Shown here one piece after another: positions 1 through 11,996 of a stretch of DNA of 64,000 bases. The notes under the pieces are model-generated. The model made no database searches, had not been told where the DNA came from, and saw nothing but the letters and a program-made list of their open reading frames with translations. The position numbers and the translations under genes were made by a program. The DNA comes from Lineus longissimus. Its lineage: Eukaryota; Nemertea; Pilidiophora; Heteronemertea; Lineidae. Location of the stretch: positions 14,510,001 to 14,574,000 of the forward strand of contig NC_088317.1 of assembly GCF_910592395.1 (NCBI RefSeq), written 5' to 3'. The stretch's first letter is position 1. Each line of letters begins with the position of its first letter.

Positions 1-2
1 TG

Positions 3-245
3 AGTTGGATACCATTTCCCTTTTGTCCTGGAGGAAAGACCGTAGACCTTTTGTTGGGTTCTGACTATCCTGAATTGGGAGTTTGTTTGGAGGAACGACT
101 TGGAGATCCTGGCGAGCCCATAGCTAGAAGGACCCCCCCTAGGTTGGACGTGTGTGGGGAAAGTGAGAGCTAGGAGTGGTTTGATACAGCAGAGTCAGAC
201 ATTGTGCATGACTTCTATGGAACCAGGACTTGATCAACTGCAGAG
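3..245 (+). pseudogene. BEL protease-region remnant, frameshifted
   Basis: Frame 3 reads VDLLLGSDYPELG and then GEPIARRTP, the conserved tract between protease and reverse transcriptase in BEL/Pao polyproteins. After a run of seven C (133-139) the expected continuation (GWTCVGKV) is in frame 1, and near 240 the reading moves again into frame 2, the frame of the long pol ORF. So there are two frameshifts within about 110 bp. The open frame at 230 begins with a TTG and not at a true start. It is simply the first stretch of pol after the last frameshift. Confidence 0.75.
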
Positions 246-3200
246 ATGTTCCAAACTACACAGTTGACGAAAAGAGGGCCCTGGACATAGCGGAGAAAAC
301 AATGAGACCAATTGGTGAACGGTTTGAGATTGGTATCCCTTGGAAGCAAGACCAACCAAATCTTCCAGACAATCGAGGAATGGCAGAGAGGAGGCTGAGA
401 AGCTTAGAAGCACATCTAAAAAAGAAACCAGAGGTGCAGCGACAGTATCGAGATGCCTTTCAACAGAATGTTGATAAAGGATACATCCAGAAAGTTGGAC
501 CAGTTGAGGCGGCTAGAGATGGATGGTACTTGCCCCATTTTGCTATCGTGAAACAAGACAAGCAAACCACCAAGGTGCGTATAGTGTATGATGCAGCTGC
601 CAGGTTTGGAGGAACCAGCCTCAATGATGAAATGTTGCCTGGGCCAAATTTGCAGAAAGACATTCTGGAGATCCTGCTCAACTTCAGACGGCGCCCAGTT
701 GCTTTGATTGGCGATGTGAAGGAAATGTTTAGTCAGATTGTGCTCCAGTTAGAATGTAGACGTTACCACCGCCTCCTGTGGAGAGATTGTTACACATATC
801 GACCGATGGATACTTATGAAGCCGTGCGAGTAACATTTGGTGACAGGGCATCCCCATTCCTAGCCATGTATGTGCTACAAGAGCAAGCTCGACGGGCAGC
901 ACCAGACTACCCCTTGGCAAGTCAAGTGATTAAGGATTTCACATACATGGATGATGTCACCGACAGTTTTGAGACCACTGCAATTGCCGCAAAGATGATA
1001 CCGGAGCTTAAAACAGTTGTGAAGCCTGGAGGATGGACAATCCGGAGATGGAGCAGCAATGAGCGAGAAGTGCTTGTTGGCCTGAGTGAAGAAGACAAAG
1101 CGACTGGTGTCCGCTTCCGAGACAGCGACCTGCCTACTATGAAAACCCTTGGTGTCTGGTGGGATGCTGAAACAGACGTCTTCAGTTACTCCGTGAAGTT
1201 TGAGATGACCACAGTCAACACAAAGAGGGAGTTATTGAGTCTGGTAGCATCAGTTTTTGACCCTTTCCAGTTTTTGGCGCCTCTTGTGATCCGAGGAAAG
1301 ATTGCTCTGCAGGGGGCGTGGATGAGTGGGAAAGACTGGGATGCTCAGCTGACTCCAGATGTGAAAAAGGTGGCAAAAGACTGGATCCAGGAGATGAGTC
1401 AAGCTCAAGATCTGAAGATTCCGAGGTGTAACAGAACGCGGCCAATCACTGATGTGAAGCACATTTCGATACATGTCTTCTCCGACGCGTCCCAAGAAGC
1501 CTATGCTGCCTGTTGCTACATAAGATTTCTGTATGATGATGATACAACACAGGTGACATTCGTTGCTGCCAAGGCAAGAGTTGCTCCGCTGCGGGCTATC
1601 AGTATCCCAAGATTGGAGTTGATGGCAGCGGTGCTAGGTGTAAGGCTAGCCCGTATCATAGCCAAGATGCTGGAGATCTCAATTGGAGAGCACAGATTTT
1701 GGACAGACAGTACAGATGTACTATACTGGATCAGGGGACAGTCTTGACGGTACAAGCAGTTTGTGGCAAACAGAGTATCAGAGATACATGAACTCACCTC
1801 CCCCCAGCAATGGTGTCACATTCCTGGAAAATTAAACCCAGCAGACGACCCGTCACGAGGTGTGAAGATGACCGAGATGGCTGACGATAAGAGATGGTGC
1901 AGAGGGCCAGATTTCCTGTGGAAAGGAGAGGAAGAATGGCCAAGGCAGGTGATGGAATCACTTGATGTGTCTGGAGCAACTGTTAGTGAAGTAGCCATGG
2001 GTGAAGAGAAGAAAGAGGCGAATAGCGCAGTAGCCCAAGTGAGTACACCAGTTCTACCAGCCGCATCATTTTCCAGCTGGACCAGATACCGAAGAATGGT
2101 GGCCTGGATGCTGTGCTTTGCCAAGAAACTACCCAAGAGGAAAGATGGGATGCGATCATTTACCCCTGATGAGTTGAGACAAGCTGAGATTGGGATTTTG
2201 AGAGATGCTCAGAGACAAGTCTTCAAGTCTGAGATGTTGAGTGTACAGAAAAGTGAAGAACCCTTCCGTGGAAGTCTGAGAGATCTATGTCCCATGATTG
2301 ATGACGATGGCCTGTTGAGAGTTGGTGGGAGATTGGAGAAGTCAGATCTGCCCTATGACGCTCAACACCCAATCATACTGCCCAAGAATCATCCTGTGAC
2401 CACGTTGATCATCCGATCATTCCATTTGTTGGCATACCATGTGCGTGGAGTGAATGGACTGCTTGCCGATATCAGGACGAGATATTGGCCGGTGAATGGG
2501 CGAGAGGCTGTGAAGAAGTACGAGCTCACATGTGTCAAGTGTAAGGAACGAAAGAAGAAATTGTACCAGCAAAAGATGGCGTCACTACCTGGTCTGAGGG
2601 TCAAGATTCCAATCCGAGCGTTTGCCCACTGTGGAGTTGATTATGGCGGGCCATATCTTGTCAAGGTGACCAGGAAGATGAGGGACAAACGATACTTGTG
2701 TTTGTTTACCTGTTTGGCGTCTCGAGCGGTACACCTGGAGGTGGCTTTTGGATTGGATACCGCCAGCTTTCTGAATGCGCTGAATAGGATGACAGCCAGA
2801 CGAGGGCGCCCTCAGGTCATGGTCTCTGATAATGGAACAAACTTCCGGAGCGCTGACAGAGAATTAAGAGAACTGGTAAATGAACTTGACCAAGAACGCA
2901 TCACCAATCATCTTGCAGAGAAAGGTATTGAATGGCGGTTCAATCCTCCCTTAGGAGCCCATCATGGAGGCGTCTTTGAGATCATGATAAAAGCTGCAAA
3001 GAAAGGGCTCAAGGCAATCCTGGGAGAGGCAGTGGTGAATGATGAGGAGTTTTCAACAGCTGTGGCAGAGGTAGAAGGTCTTCTGAATGCCCGACCTATC
3101 ACCTACTGTGGCCAAGATCCGAAAGATGAGAATGTGTTGACCCCGAACCACTTTTTGATTGGACAAGCCGGGGGACAACTTGCTCCAGAAGTCACAGATG

Positions 3201-3601
3201 AGATCGCTTTCCATCCAAGAAATAGGTGGCGTTATGTACAGGACTTGGTGAAGAAAGTGTGGATTCGATGGCAAAAAGAATTCCTGTCCTTACTGCACAA
3301 CAGACCAAAGTGGTTCAGAGTTGAAGAAGACATTAAACCTGGAGACATAGTGTTGATGGCTGATCCAGCAAACCCGCGCGGGAGATGGCCATTGGGACGA
3401 ATTCTAGAGGTCTTCCCGGGATCTGATGGCAGGGTCAGAGTTGTTCAAGTCTTTTCAAGAGGAAAAGAATGGCGACGACCAGTGAGCAAGCTAGTGCAGA
3501 TTTTGTCTGCAGACGAAGACGCGAGAAGACCGATTTCGGATGATCGAAACCAGAAGATGACATCATTGGCAGACATTGGCGATGATGAAGACGAAGAGTA
3601 G
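230..3601 (+). pseudogene. pol: BEL/Pao pol: RT, RNase H, integrase (one in-frame stop)
   Basis: One frame is open over about 1,120 codons except for a single TGA at 1745-1747. The RT contains IGDVKEMFSQI and the catalytic box YMDDVTDS (codons near 945-965). RNase H follows with HVFSDASQEAYAACC and WTDSTDVLYWI. The integrase shows a CVKCKERKK zinc finger, then GVDYGGPY, VMVSDNGTNF and HHGGVFE for the D,D,E triad. The C-terminal block GDIVLMADPANPRGRWPLG matches the domain that ends BEL integrases. The TGA sits at the end of RNase H, before RYKQFVANRVSEI, where an arginine is usual, consistent with a CGA to TGA transition. With the upstream frameshifts the copy is probably inactive. Confidence 0.9.
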
Positions 3602-3640
3602 AGGACCCTTTTTGCTTCGCTTTGTGACTTTATCAAGTCA

Positions 3641-3653
3641 CAAGAGGGGAAAA
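3641..3653 (+). promoter_or_regulatory. Polypurine tract of BEL element
   Basis: The purine-rich run CAAGAGGGGAAAA lies directly before the TGT that opens the 3' LTR, the position where plus-strand DNA synthesis is primed in LTR retrotransposons. Confidence 0.6.
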
Positions 3654-5002
3654 TGTCCTGGCGAAGCCAGTTTGTTTTGATCATGTTGATCAGAACTGTC
3701 AGATTTGCCATGTGCTTATGTTTATGTTTACATTGGGCAGAACCACTACCAGGATGATGTCTGTCATGTGATAACTGCTGGCTATTGTTGATTGGCTGCC
3801 CTTGCAGTGTTTATTTTGGGAACAGTATAAAGGCCTAGGAGTTCAGGGAACTAATTGCATTCCAAGTTGAGACTTTGGCTGAGTAGGAGCCAACACCGAT
3901 TTCTTGAGAAGACAGAAGATTGCCAATGGTGGACACCTCGCTGGTATGGTAATTCAGCCATGGTGAGGTGAAGGGTCTGTGAGCGTGGATAGCCGGTACA
4001 GGAGAAGGGCCAAGGAAGCTTCTGCTGTTTTAGAACTATGCATGTGGGCTTAGTTCAGTACATGGTGGTACTATATTTGTTGGCTTGACCCCGAGCCCAA
4101 GGTGTGTCTGGCGACACCCTTTTCTGGAGAAGGAAGCCATCTTGTCCAGAGTTTATACATTGGAAAAAGCAGACCAGACTTGTATTTTATCTGCTACAAA
4201 AAGATGTTCTTTGCTCTATTGTTGATGCACGGATTTGATATACCGGTGAGGTGATGGTGTGGAACATCGATGTTTAGTTGAAGACGAAGTCAACCCATAG
4301 ATTGTAGGCGTCAGTTAGTGATGGTGGTTTATGGTGCCAGTGTTCAAGAAGTTTGATGTTCTTCCTACCCTGTGAGATGTCCTTGTGAGAGGTCGTTGAT
4401 GTTGTGACGGTTCCGGAAGACGAGACGGCGGTGCCCGTATTTCCCACCCGTACTACAGTAACTCATTGATGATCAGTCCAGTCTAATTTGATCTCACCAT
4501 TAGCGAAAATCGGTGTCTTGGAATGCCATTAGTCTGGACTTGATTACCTTTGGAGTATCACATCAAATCAGTTAGTGCTCAACGTTAGAGTTTGTCTTTG
4601 CTTCCCGCTCGGTCGTGAAGTGTTTTGTGTGAAGCACCGGTTGTGTTACCGTTTGTCGGGTACTTTGTATCGTGGACCAGAAGCACCTGTTGAGTTACCG
4701 TTTGTCGGCACTTTGTATCGTGGAACACTTTGTATCGTGGAATTATATCCAACTTAACTTAAACTGCCCCTTAGTGGATGGCAACTCCGTTGAGGTGAAC
4801 AAGCTACAGCTCCGGGCCAAGTGGAGAGAATCGGAGAAGAGAGGCGTCCGAAGACGAGAGCGAGAGGGATCGGCCCAGCTGTGGATTGTGGATAGACGAA
4901 CGACAAGGATTGACAACGTGATTGACTTGGTTAGTATGGTCAATCCTCGTACCTTTAATACAGTCCTCTAATTTTGATATTGCTTTGCAGCCACGCATTA
5001 AC
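3654..5002 (+). repeat. BEL/Pao 3' LTR
   Basis: It begins TGTCCTGG directly after the polypurine tract and ends around 5000-5003, where the array unit resumes. About 1.35 kb is long but acceptable for a BEL LTR. No second LTR is in the window, so the end could not be set by comparing copies. The interior has no convincing ORF. The short frames at 4575-4971 are low complexity in composition and unsupported. Confidence 0.7.
3826..3832 (+). promoter_or_regulatory. Probable TATA box in BEL LTR
   Basis: TATAAAG lies about 170 bp into the LTR, preceded at 3789-3795 by GATTGGC, a CCAAT-type motif on the opposite strand. This arrangement fits an LTR core promoter. Confidence 0.5.
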
Positions 5003-5462
5003 ATTCTGTTTAAGTCATCCTGGCCATGGTTCTGCTGAAAAATGTCGATAATGATTAGAGGATCCATGTAAACAGACTGTGGTTATTTTTCTGTTAAACA
5101 GATATCGATCGAACACTATGAGTGAAAGAAAAGAAATCAATATTAGAGGCATCATCATCTTACATATATGTACATGTCTGAAGAATTTGTACAAAGTGTG
5201 CCAACATAAAGGGTCTTGTCCGGGCCTTTTGCGTGAGGAAGTCTGATTGTTAAGAAATCTTTAGTCTTGTTTTGTATTTGTCAGTGTTTCTTAGGTCGAA
5301 ATTTTCGGCTTTTAGAAGAGTCTTAGTTCAGAACTTCTTCAGATTCGTGAACGCAATAAGACATTCGTTCCAGGACTCTTGCAACATATAAACACTAAAG
5401 TTAAATCTTAACTAAGAATCGTACATGAATCTTGAAAAGGGCAGCGACTCCTGGCCTAGGGT

Positions 5463-6420
5463 AACCTTCCTTTAACACTCGATAACCTTCCTTTAACACG
5501 ACGCACTTTGGTCTTGTGTGTCAGTCTGTATAGACTGAAAAGTCTGGGTTTCGTCTTGGAAAGGACCTTTATCAAGAAACTGTACAGCTGTAGATATAAA
5601 GATATCGCGACCGTCCACCAAGATTGCCATAACTTATTTGGATGCGAGATTGACGGAAGTTATTATTTTTTCACGCCACGCCCCACACCCGCGATAAGGT
5701 ATTACAAGAGAGGGTCGCTGCAGCCGGTGGTGTTGTGGCTTCACGATGGATTTCATGAATTACAGTACACATTTCGAACCGGTCCGTTATCTAACTCACA
5801 GCTTGATATTGACCTCTTACTAAAAGGCCTTAATTTTCGAGAAACTCATTTACTAAAAGGCCTTAATTTTCGAGGAACGCATTTTCAAAAGCCTAATTAT
5901 ACAAGTAAGTGCAGTGAAAAGATAGGTTCTGGTGGATTTATCATCAAATCGCTTATCTACAGGTTTTACGTATACACCAGCAACACGGGTAATCTGGTAG
6001 TCTGGTGGTGCCCTCACGTTAAAATCGAAGTCTTCCAACTAGTTTGAATCCACATTCAATCGGCCAATGGCAAAATGTCATTGTGATGAATGATCGAAAG
6101 GGACTCTGGCTGATGGGAATATTATATCTTGTTTTGGAGGAGGTATTTTGCACCAAAATCCTTACGTCATTAAAATTGCCGAAAATTTATCAAAATATCA
6201 GTGATGTGCTGAAAACACTCCAACCTACAGCTAGTCTACTCCTGGCGCTCATTTAGACACACTATTAAAGTGGCCCGTCTTTTTCGCTGGCTTTGAAACA
6301 TCGAGTTTAGACGAGAAAAGTTATCTTCTGAGTAACATTTGGTGGGAAATGCCACGTTTGATGGTCAACTGTACCCACGATCATAAAAAAACAGTAGTGT
6401 ATGACTTCAAGCCCCCTTAA
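5463..6420 (+). pseudogene. Gene P, unit 1 copy (C-terminal half, frameshifted)
   Basis: The longest open part (5508-6047) reads through FVLERTFIKKLYSC, CHNLFGCEIDGSYYFFTP, VVLWLHDGFHELQYTFRTG and NLVVWWCPHVKIEVFQLV. Beyond its stop, a second frame (6044-6256) continues with GQWQNVIVMNDRKGLWLMG, and a third (to 6420) with LKWPVFFAGFETSSLDEK, both protein-like, so the C-terminus appears broken by at least two frameshifts. The N-terminal 1.05 kb seen in unit 3 is absent. The repeated hydrophobic hairpins (VLWLH..., NVIVMND...GLWLMG) suggest an all-beta, propeller-like fold. That is inference, and I recognise no family. It converges on gene M. Confidence 0.55.
5826..5901 (+). repeat. In-frame 36-bp tandem duplication in P
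   Basis: A block reading LLKGLNFRETH is followed at once by LLKGLNFRGTH. The same doublet occurs in the P copies at about 34.8, 52.1 and 60.3 kb, so it arose before the array expanded. Confidence 0.7.
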
Positions 6421-7523
6421 ATGTCATTTCGTGGTTTCAAACTACATATTATGCGACTACGTCTCGTTGAACTATACGTACATAACGGACGTGGATGAAC
6501 GATGTCAACGAAAAATCTCCAGTCATTCGAAGTTCACTCGAAATTACATTGTATCTCATATATCTTTCATTGGCCGAAACTTTGCTAGTTTTAACGGGAT
6601 TTTTCCTCGTATATTGATACTGTGTAGTGGGTTGATGGTCACCTGTAATTAAAGTGCACATACAGATACAAAAGTCAGGTCTGCTCAGTTAATTGAAGGT
6701 GAATGATTTCACATAACAGATATACCCGCCTATTTTACACGCCGATTAGTACTATAGGGGAGCTTCGTGCTCGCTTTGTTACGTGTGGCAAGAAAATATC
6801 TGCCCCACAATACCGCCTTTACATACTTACTCTCAAAATAGTAAGTACTAGCTGGACATTCTTTTTGTCACAAGTATGAATGTATCATTTAACTGATGAC
6901 AAAATGCACTTCAATGATACATCGGATTAGAATCTGTAAATAAATGTATGAAAGTGATTTTAGGAAGGGAAAAACGCCTCAGCCAGATTTTACATAGACG
7001 CACTGATTTGGCGTACTGTAATGGTAAAGGTTATGCCAATACGCACTTGCTGGTGTCTCTGTCGTCATTTTTACTCTTTCGATTATCAGATCATGTTTTA
7101 GTAGTGCTTCCTTAACATATACCCGCTAAAGATGGACACCCTCTTTTCTAAGGACGTTGGTTTGGTCCAGAAGCGGTATTTCTGATCAATTTCACCTTTG
7201 TAATCATGACATCCATTTTTTAGCAACAAGGGTGTTTTAATAGAGAGGTATAATTGTATTTGTTAGCACGTGATCCAAATACACTCGTGGGGCGAAAAAA
7301 GGAGAGTTATAATGCACCGCCATATAGCAATGGTGGCGTGGCGTTACGTGCATGTCAAGACGAGATTGTTTTGAAAGTACATGTAGTAAATGTTTTCGAA
7401 GAGATATAAAGATTTTTTCGTTGTTTTCTATGATAGGCCTTGAATAGAGACAGGAAAGGATTTTGAGTTTGTAAAGAGGGTTTAGGGTTTTTATTCCCCT
7501 AAAAAAACTCAATGGGGTACATA
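6421..7523. other. Array intergenic region between P and M, left half (unit 1)
   Basis: This stretch is conserved among units and has no recognised gene. Short protein-like fragments occur on both strands, but no copy has a long ORF here. The pogo element is inserted at its end, at GGGGTACATA. Confidence 0.5.
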
Positions 7524-7551
7524 CTCTAATCTCCCACTTACCTGTCCCATT
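7524..7551 (+). repeat. Left terminal inverted repeat of pogo-like element
   Basis: This is a perfect 28-bp match to the reverse complement of 10693-10720, preceded by the TA target duplication. Confidence 0.95.
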
Positions 7552-7886
7552 CCTGAACCCGGAAAATCATCAGAAAATCCTTAGTCCAATAAAATGGGGT
7601 GGGGTATGGTCGGAAGCAGAATGCCCTGGATCAATATTATAATTGTTCTGTCGACTTCCTTGTCACACCCCAGAGCCTGGCAAAGAATTACACTAGGCCT
7701 AATCGGGTGAGGTTACGGATGACCTCAGTGACATAACAATTACGTATTCTCCAAAACAGTATAAGAGAAGTTGGACAGTTCTTGTGTACTCATTGATGTT
7801 TTTGTCAGAGGTTCGATTTGTTAATCGACGAGATGCGTTTGTTTTGGATTTTTTGCTTTGCCATTGGATTTTGGGTCGTGAATTCG

Positions 7887-10145
7887 ATGGATAACGGTGA
7901 CGACGGTGATGGTGGCGGTAATGGTGGGCATGGTGATGGTGGTGACGACGGAGGTAATAATGGTGCGGCTAACGAAGGCCAAGAAAAGAGACATCTTCAT
8001 GGCTACAGCTTGAATCAGCGTTTGGACTACGTGGATACTTTTAGGCTGCACCATGCGATGGGCATTGCGCATGCCCGGTCTTGTCGTTCTTTTGCCGTAC
8101 ATCACCGCATCCATCCAAGGACATTCTCAAGATGGCTAGACCAGTATGAAGAGATGTCGGAACGCCGCGACAGGTGCACCCAAATTGAGAGGAGACGGCG
8201 GAGGATTCGGCAGCATGGCAATGATGAACAAGGTAACTCATTTTTGTCAGGAATTTACGAAAGATGTACAATTTTAAGTGAAGTAGGCCCATAAGATTAA
8301 GGCCTGTACTCACTGACGCGTTTTTCCGCCGCATTTTCACCGCCGGGCGGGGAATCCTTTGTTCACCTAATGAATAACAATTGATTTCCGCGCCTCGGTG
8401 AAAACGCGGCGCAAAAGCGCGACAGTGAGTTCAGGCTTTCACTGTGAAATGAGGTTTTATCCATAGTTCGACATTATTCAGGGACTCTTCTTAGATTTCA
8501 GGCATACTCTACTCTTCTCCCCCTCCGATTCATCCCTTCACCGTCTGCTTGATAGGCCTACCGTTTGTCCTTTTCAGCGTTTTGGGCAGACATGGAAAAT
8601 CAGCTCAACGACTGGTTTATTCAACGCCGCCAGCATGGAATTCCAGTATCCGGGATCGATCTCCAGTCACAAGCAGCCAGAGAATACAGACAATGGTGGA
8701 CTAATCTGACGGAGGAACAAAGGCAGCAGACGAGAGCGCAAAGGCCTCGCAATCAGGATTTCCGAGCGTCAGATCACTGGCTGACCCGATTCAAAGAAAG
8801 GTAAAAACAACGAAGCCATTTCGTAAATTGGTATCTCACTTGGGTTGGGTTCTCTCACAACTTTTGTTCTGCCATAATGGAATAATGGGCCCAATGACCA
8901 AGAAATGGACAGTAATGGGGGAGTAAGCTACGTTTTTCAAAGCTAAAAGTGGTCTCCTTTTCCTTTCAGAAAAAGAATAAGCCATCGAAGAAAGAATAAG
9001 GACACGCGAACCCTCCCCGACAACGCTATGGAAATAGCGGCCGTCTATCGTAGGGAAACGTCTCAAATCATCCAAAATGGAAATTTCCATGTGATCATCA
9101 ACATGGATGAAACATTTGTCAACTTTGACATGGTGCCGAAAACCACAATGGCTACAACAGGATCACATTCGATCGACATCAGATCCTCAAGAGGGAACGG
9201 GAAGATTGGATGCACGGTAACCTTGGCCGTCTCCAGCGATGGACGAAAACTACCAGCTGAGGTCAACTTTAGGGGCTTGGATGCTGAAGGCGAAGTTATT
9301 GCAGAACTGCGAGCCCATGCTCCCCAGAACGTGCGAGTAAGTAAACCTTTTCATTAACTAATCCTGGTTTATTAGCTGTTAGATGACCATATCATCTTCA
9401 ACTGCCAATGGAGCTAGCTCTATGATCTGCCTGCTCCTCGTGTTTAATGGTCTTTTTACGAATCCTGTTCTATTTTTAGAATCATTGCAGTACGTTGATC
9501 TTTGAAACCATTTCCCAAAGCTATCAGCTGGCTGAGCAACAATACAATCGGAGAATGAGTCATACATTTTCATGAATTGCACCGATTTATTCTTTATTTC
9601 TAAACGAAACGTTTTAATCTTAGGTTACAGGTACTCCGAATGGCTGGGCAAGACATCAGTCATTGATCGAATGGTTGCAAGCCATTGTTGTGCCATTTAT
9701 TGCCGGAGCAACCTTTCTCCTCATCTTGGATCGCTACCCTGCCCATAGACATCATCTGTTTACGGAGGAAATTCCGCGGCAAAATGGACAGGATTCGTTC
9801 ATTCCTGGACGATGCACTTCAATTTTGCAACCTTTGGACTTAACTGTAAATCGCAGTTTTAAATGTCATCTCAGATTGGTGTGGAAAGCCTGGAAGATTG
9901 GACATACCGAAGATGATGGACACTGTGATCAGATTTCCCGCCAGGAAGTAGTACGTATGATCAGTCTCGCCTGGGAAAGAGTGGCATTCCAAGTGATAGT
10001 CAGTGGGTGGAGACTAAGTGGACTTCTTCCGGACGGGAATGACGACCCAGTGATCCCGCATCCAGCAGATGGGGAACTTGAAGAGGTTAATGATGAGCTT
10101 GAGTTTGACCCTGATGACGCTGATGTTGACTTTCATGATGAATAA
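7887..10145 (+). CDS. pogo/Tigger-like DDE transposase, four exons
   Basis: The transposase would bind the element ends and cut and paste it. Proposed exons are 7887-8232, 8578-8800, 8970-9336 and 9624-10145, with donors GTAACT, GTAAAA and GTAAGT and acceptors TTTTCAG, TTTCAG and ATCTTAG. The spliced frame is open for 485 codons. In order it has an Asp/Gly-rich N-terminus, a helix-turn-helix region (SFAVHHRIHPRTFSRWLDQY), a CENP-B/Tc5-type DNA-binding domain (LNDWFIQRRQHGIPVSG to ASDHWLTRFKER), and a DDE_1-type catalytic core with NMDETFVNFD, LLILDRYPAH and ILQPLDLTVNR supplying the three acidic residues. An in-frame ATG at 7833 would add 18 residues. No stop or frameshift is seen. Confidence 0.88.
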
Positions 10146-10692
10146 AACCTTATCAGAATGTTAATCTTCTGTTCAATTTTTTCTTTAATGCCCATTATCA
10201 GGCAGTAGATCACCCTGTTCTTTCGTCCCAGTTCCAATCTAGTGACTTTACCCTTCCATGTCAAAGACGAGGCCACTCTTTTTAACTACAGGTGATGAAA
10301 TCAACAATCAGGCCCGATCACAGTTTAAAGACTCCTTGTGGGTGTTCCTAGACCACTTCACTGCTTAACTGCAGAATAGCCAGGACTCTTCTATAATCAC
10401 CCGTATTCCATTGGGCAATTGATCGGTTGTAGTAGCTCCCATTGTGTAAATACAGTGTGTTAAATGGTGAACGCATCGCCACAGTGATCTTGAGCTGTTA
10501 CGAAACCGTGACCCTAATTGCCCCGGTCGCCCAGCCGCAGTACACGTAAACGACTACGTGACTAGGCAAGATTGTCGTAAAGCCTTACAGTGTCCATTGT
10601 CATGTCACTACTCCAGGCTGTTCCATAAATTGAGCTCTGCCCCAACCAAAATTAGCAATATTCGGACTTAGTCACTTGCGATAGGGTTTGGA

Positions 10693-10720
10693 AATGGGAC
10701 AGGTAAGTGGGAGATTAGAG
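10693..10720 (-). repeat. Right terminal inverted repeat of pogo-like element
   Basis: This is the exact inverse of 7524-7551, followed by TA. Confidence 0.95.
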
Positions 10721-10952
10721 TATATAATTAAATGTTGGCTGAAAAAACCCTCAAAGTTCTTTCAAGACCTAAAACGTTTTTTTCTCAAGAGTATATTGCT
10801 TTCTCGGCTGGTAGCTTGAATTCAAAGAAACAATGAGCGAAACTTAAAGGATTGTTAAACTAGATGTATGCTTCAAATGATTATAATGCTGTACGTTTGT
10901 GACAATTGGGACGAAGGTAAAATGGTAATACACCATTGGATAATCCATACAT

Positions 10953-11996
10953 TTACACTGAATTAAACACCTCGAGATATCTATAGACTTCCTCACTCCT
11001 TTCTTCATCAATTTTTCTGACATCAGAAGCTACAGGTAAAATAAAATCTCCATTCCCTGTCATTAAAATTGCTTCATCTTTACTTTTCTTATTACTGAGA
11101 GAGGTGGGACTTTGGAATATAACATTAATTTTCTCATAAAATTTCTTTACACGGGCGATTATTCCTTCTGATGGGAAACAGAGAATTTGGAATAAGCTAA
11201 CATCGTTCATCATGCCATTGTGATGAAAGAAAACCAAAAACATATTTCTAAGTTTATAGAGGGCGCTGTACATTTTACCAACCCCCGATGTATAATATGC
11301 TGTACGCGTCAACTTCGCCTGCCACTTGGCTGATTTCCCCTTCCCCTTGTGGTAAATCGTAACGGTTACACAACAAGTATATCTCCTGTTAACGGCAATT
11401 AGTCTTCCGTCTAAAGTGATGAAAATAAATGGACTCATTAGCTCTGGAAAGGCAGATCCATTTGAAAGCATTCCTGTTCCATTACTCCATGTTAACGTGT
11501 ACAACGTCGATGATATTGTTAGTTTCGAAAGAAAACACCTAATAATTATGCAATTATGAAAACAGTAAGGATCAATGTGTGCTTTACAACGGTAACATGG
11601 ATTGCCTTTCGAAATTATAATTTGGCCGAATAGATTTCCGCTTAATGCGAAGAGAAACTTGTAAGCATAGACCTTGGGGTGGCCCCTCGGACCAACATGG
11701 GCCAGAAGTAACAATTTCATGTCATATATCACGTTAAAAATTCCGACATGTTCACTTAAAGCTGAAGTATTTTTCACAAGAAGATAGTCCCCTGTTTCCA
11801 CTAATCTGTTGTAAACAAGTATGGATTTCAGTGTTACTCCCGACTCGTCAAGAAATTTGTGAATAAATACAATAGAACTCGTCTCATGGTCGTATAAATA
11901 CGAAAACTTAGTGCCGAACTCCAATATTGCGGAAGCTGGTGGTTTAAACAATATTTTCATAGAGCGTCTGTAGCTAATGTTTTTCGGTCTTGAATC
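10953..11996 (-). CDS. Gene M exon 2, unit 1 (intact)
   Basis: The main coding exon of M. Read on the minus strand, CTGTTCCTTTTTTAG (just above 11996) is a strong acceptor. The open frame then runs DSRPKNISYRRS into MKILFKPP... for 347 codons to a TAA. Visible features are a Cys-rich patch (CYRCKAHIDPYCFHNCIIIRC), N-glycosylation sequons (NTS, NGT, NGS), and hydrophobic hairpins such as LLLLAHVG...KVYAYKF and LVFFHHNGMMNDVSLFQI. An internal ATG at 11960 gives a 335-residue ORF, but the phase-0 junction with exon 1 argues that this is not the real start. I recognise no family. Glycosylation sites and the hydrophobic exon 1 suggest an extracellular protein. Confidence 0.7.
   Translation of the reverse strand, partial: DSRPKNISYRRSMKILFKPPASAILEFGTKFSYLYDHETSSIVFIHKFLDESGVTLKSILVYNRLVETGDYLLVKNTSALSEHVGIFNVIYDMKLLLLAHVGPRGHPKVYAYKFLFALSGNLFGQIIISKGNPCYRCKAHIDPYCFHNCIIIRCFLSKLTISSTLYTLTWSNGTGMLSNGSAFPELMSPFIFITLDGRLIAVNRRYTCCVTVTIYHKGKGKSAKWQAKLTRTAYYTSGVGKMYSALYKLRNMFLVFFHHNGMMNDVSLFQILCFPSEGIIARVKKFYEKINVIFQSPTSLSNKKSKDEAILMTGNGDFILPVASDVRKIDEERSEEVYRYLEVFNSV

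Larger units (their letters stand above)
1..5002 (+). mobile_element. BEL/Pao LTR retrotransposon, 3' part
   Basis: The window opens inside a BEL/Pao element. In order it shows an aspartic-protease-region remnant, a pol reading frame with reverse transcriptase, RNase H, integrase and the C-terminal domain typical of BEL integrases, a purine-rich tract, and a 3' LTR starting TGTCCTGG at 3654. The 5' LTR, gag and any left target-site duplication lie outside the window. The right edge is set by where array unit 1 resumes (ATTCTGTTTAAG at 5003), seen in the other four units directly after GAGATAC. The LTR end near AACA is therefore good to a few bases only. Confidence 0.9.
7524..10720 (+). mobile_element. 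pogo-like (Tc1/mariner superfamily) DNA transposon, apparently complete
   Basis: The element starts CTCTAATCTCCCACTTACCT and ends with the exact reverse complement. The perfect inverted repeats are 28 bp (7524-7551 and 10693-10720). It is flanked by a TA duplication (7522-7523 and 10721-10722). The empty site in unit 2 (around 17355) contains the sequence without insert and with one TA. It carries one four-exon transposase. The regions 7552-7832 and 10146-10692 are non-coding. Every structural part expected of an autonomous element is present. Confidence 0.93.

Noticed and set aside
1215-1495. Minus-strand ORFs over BEL pol
   Set aside because: They are antisense shadows of a clearly recognisable RT/RNase H frame.
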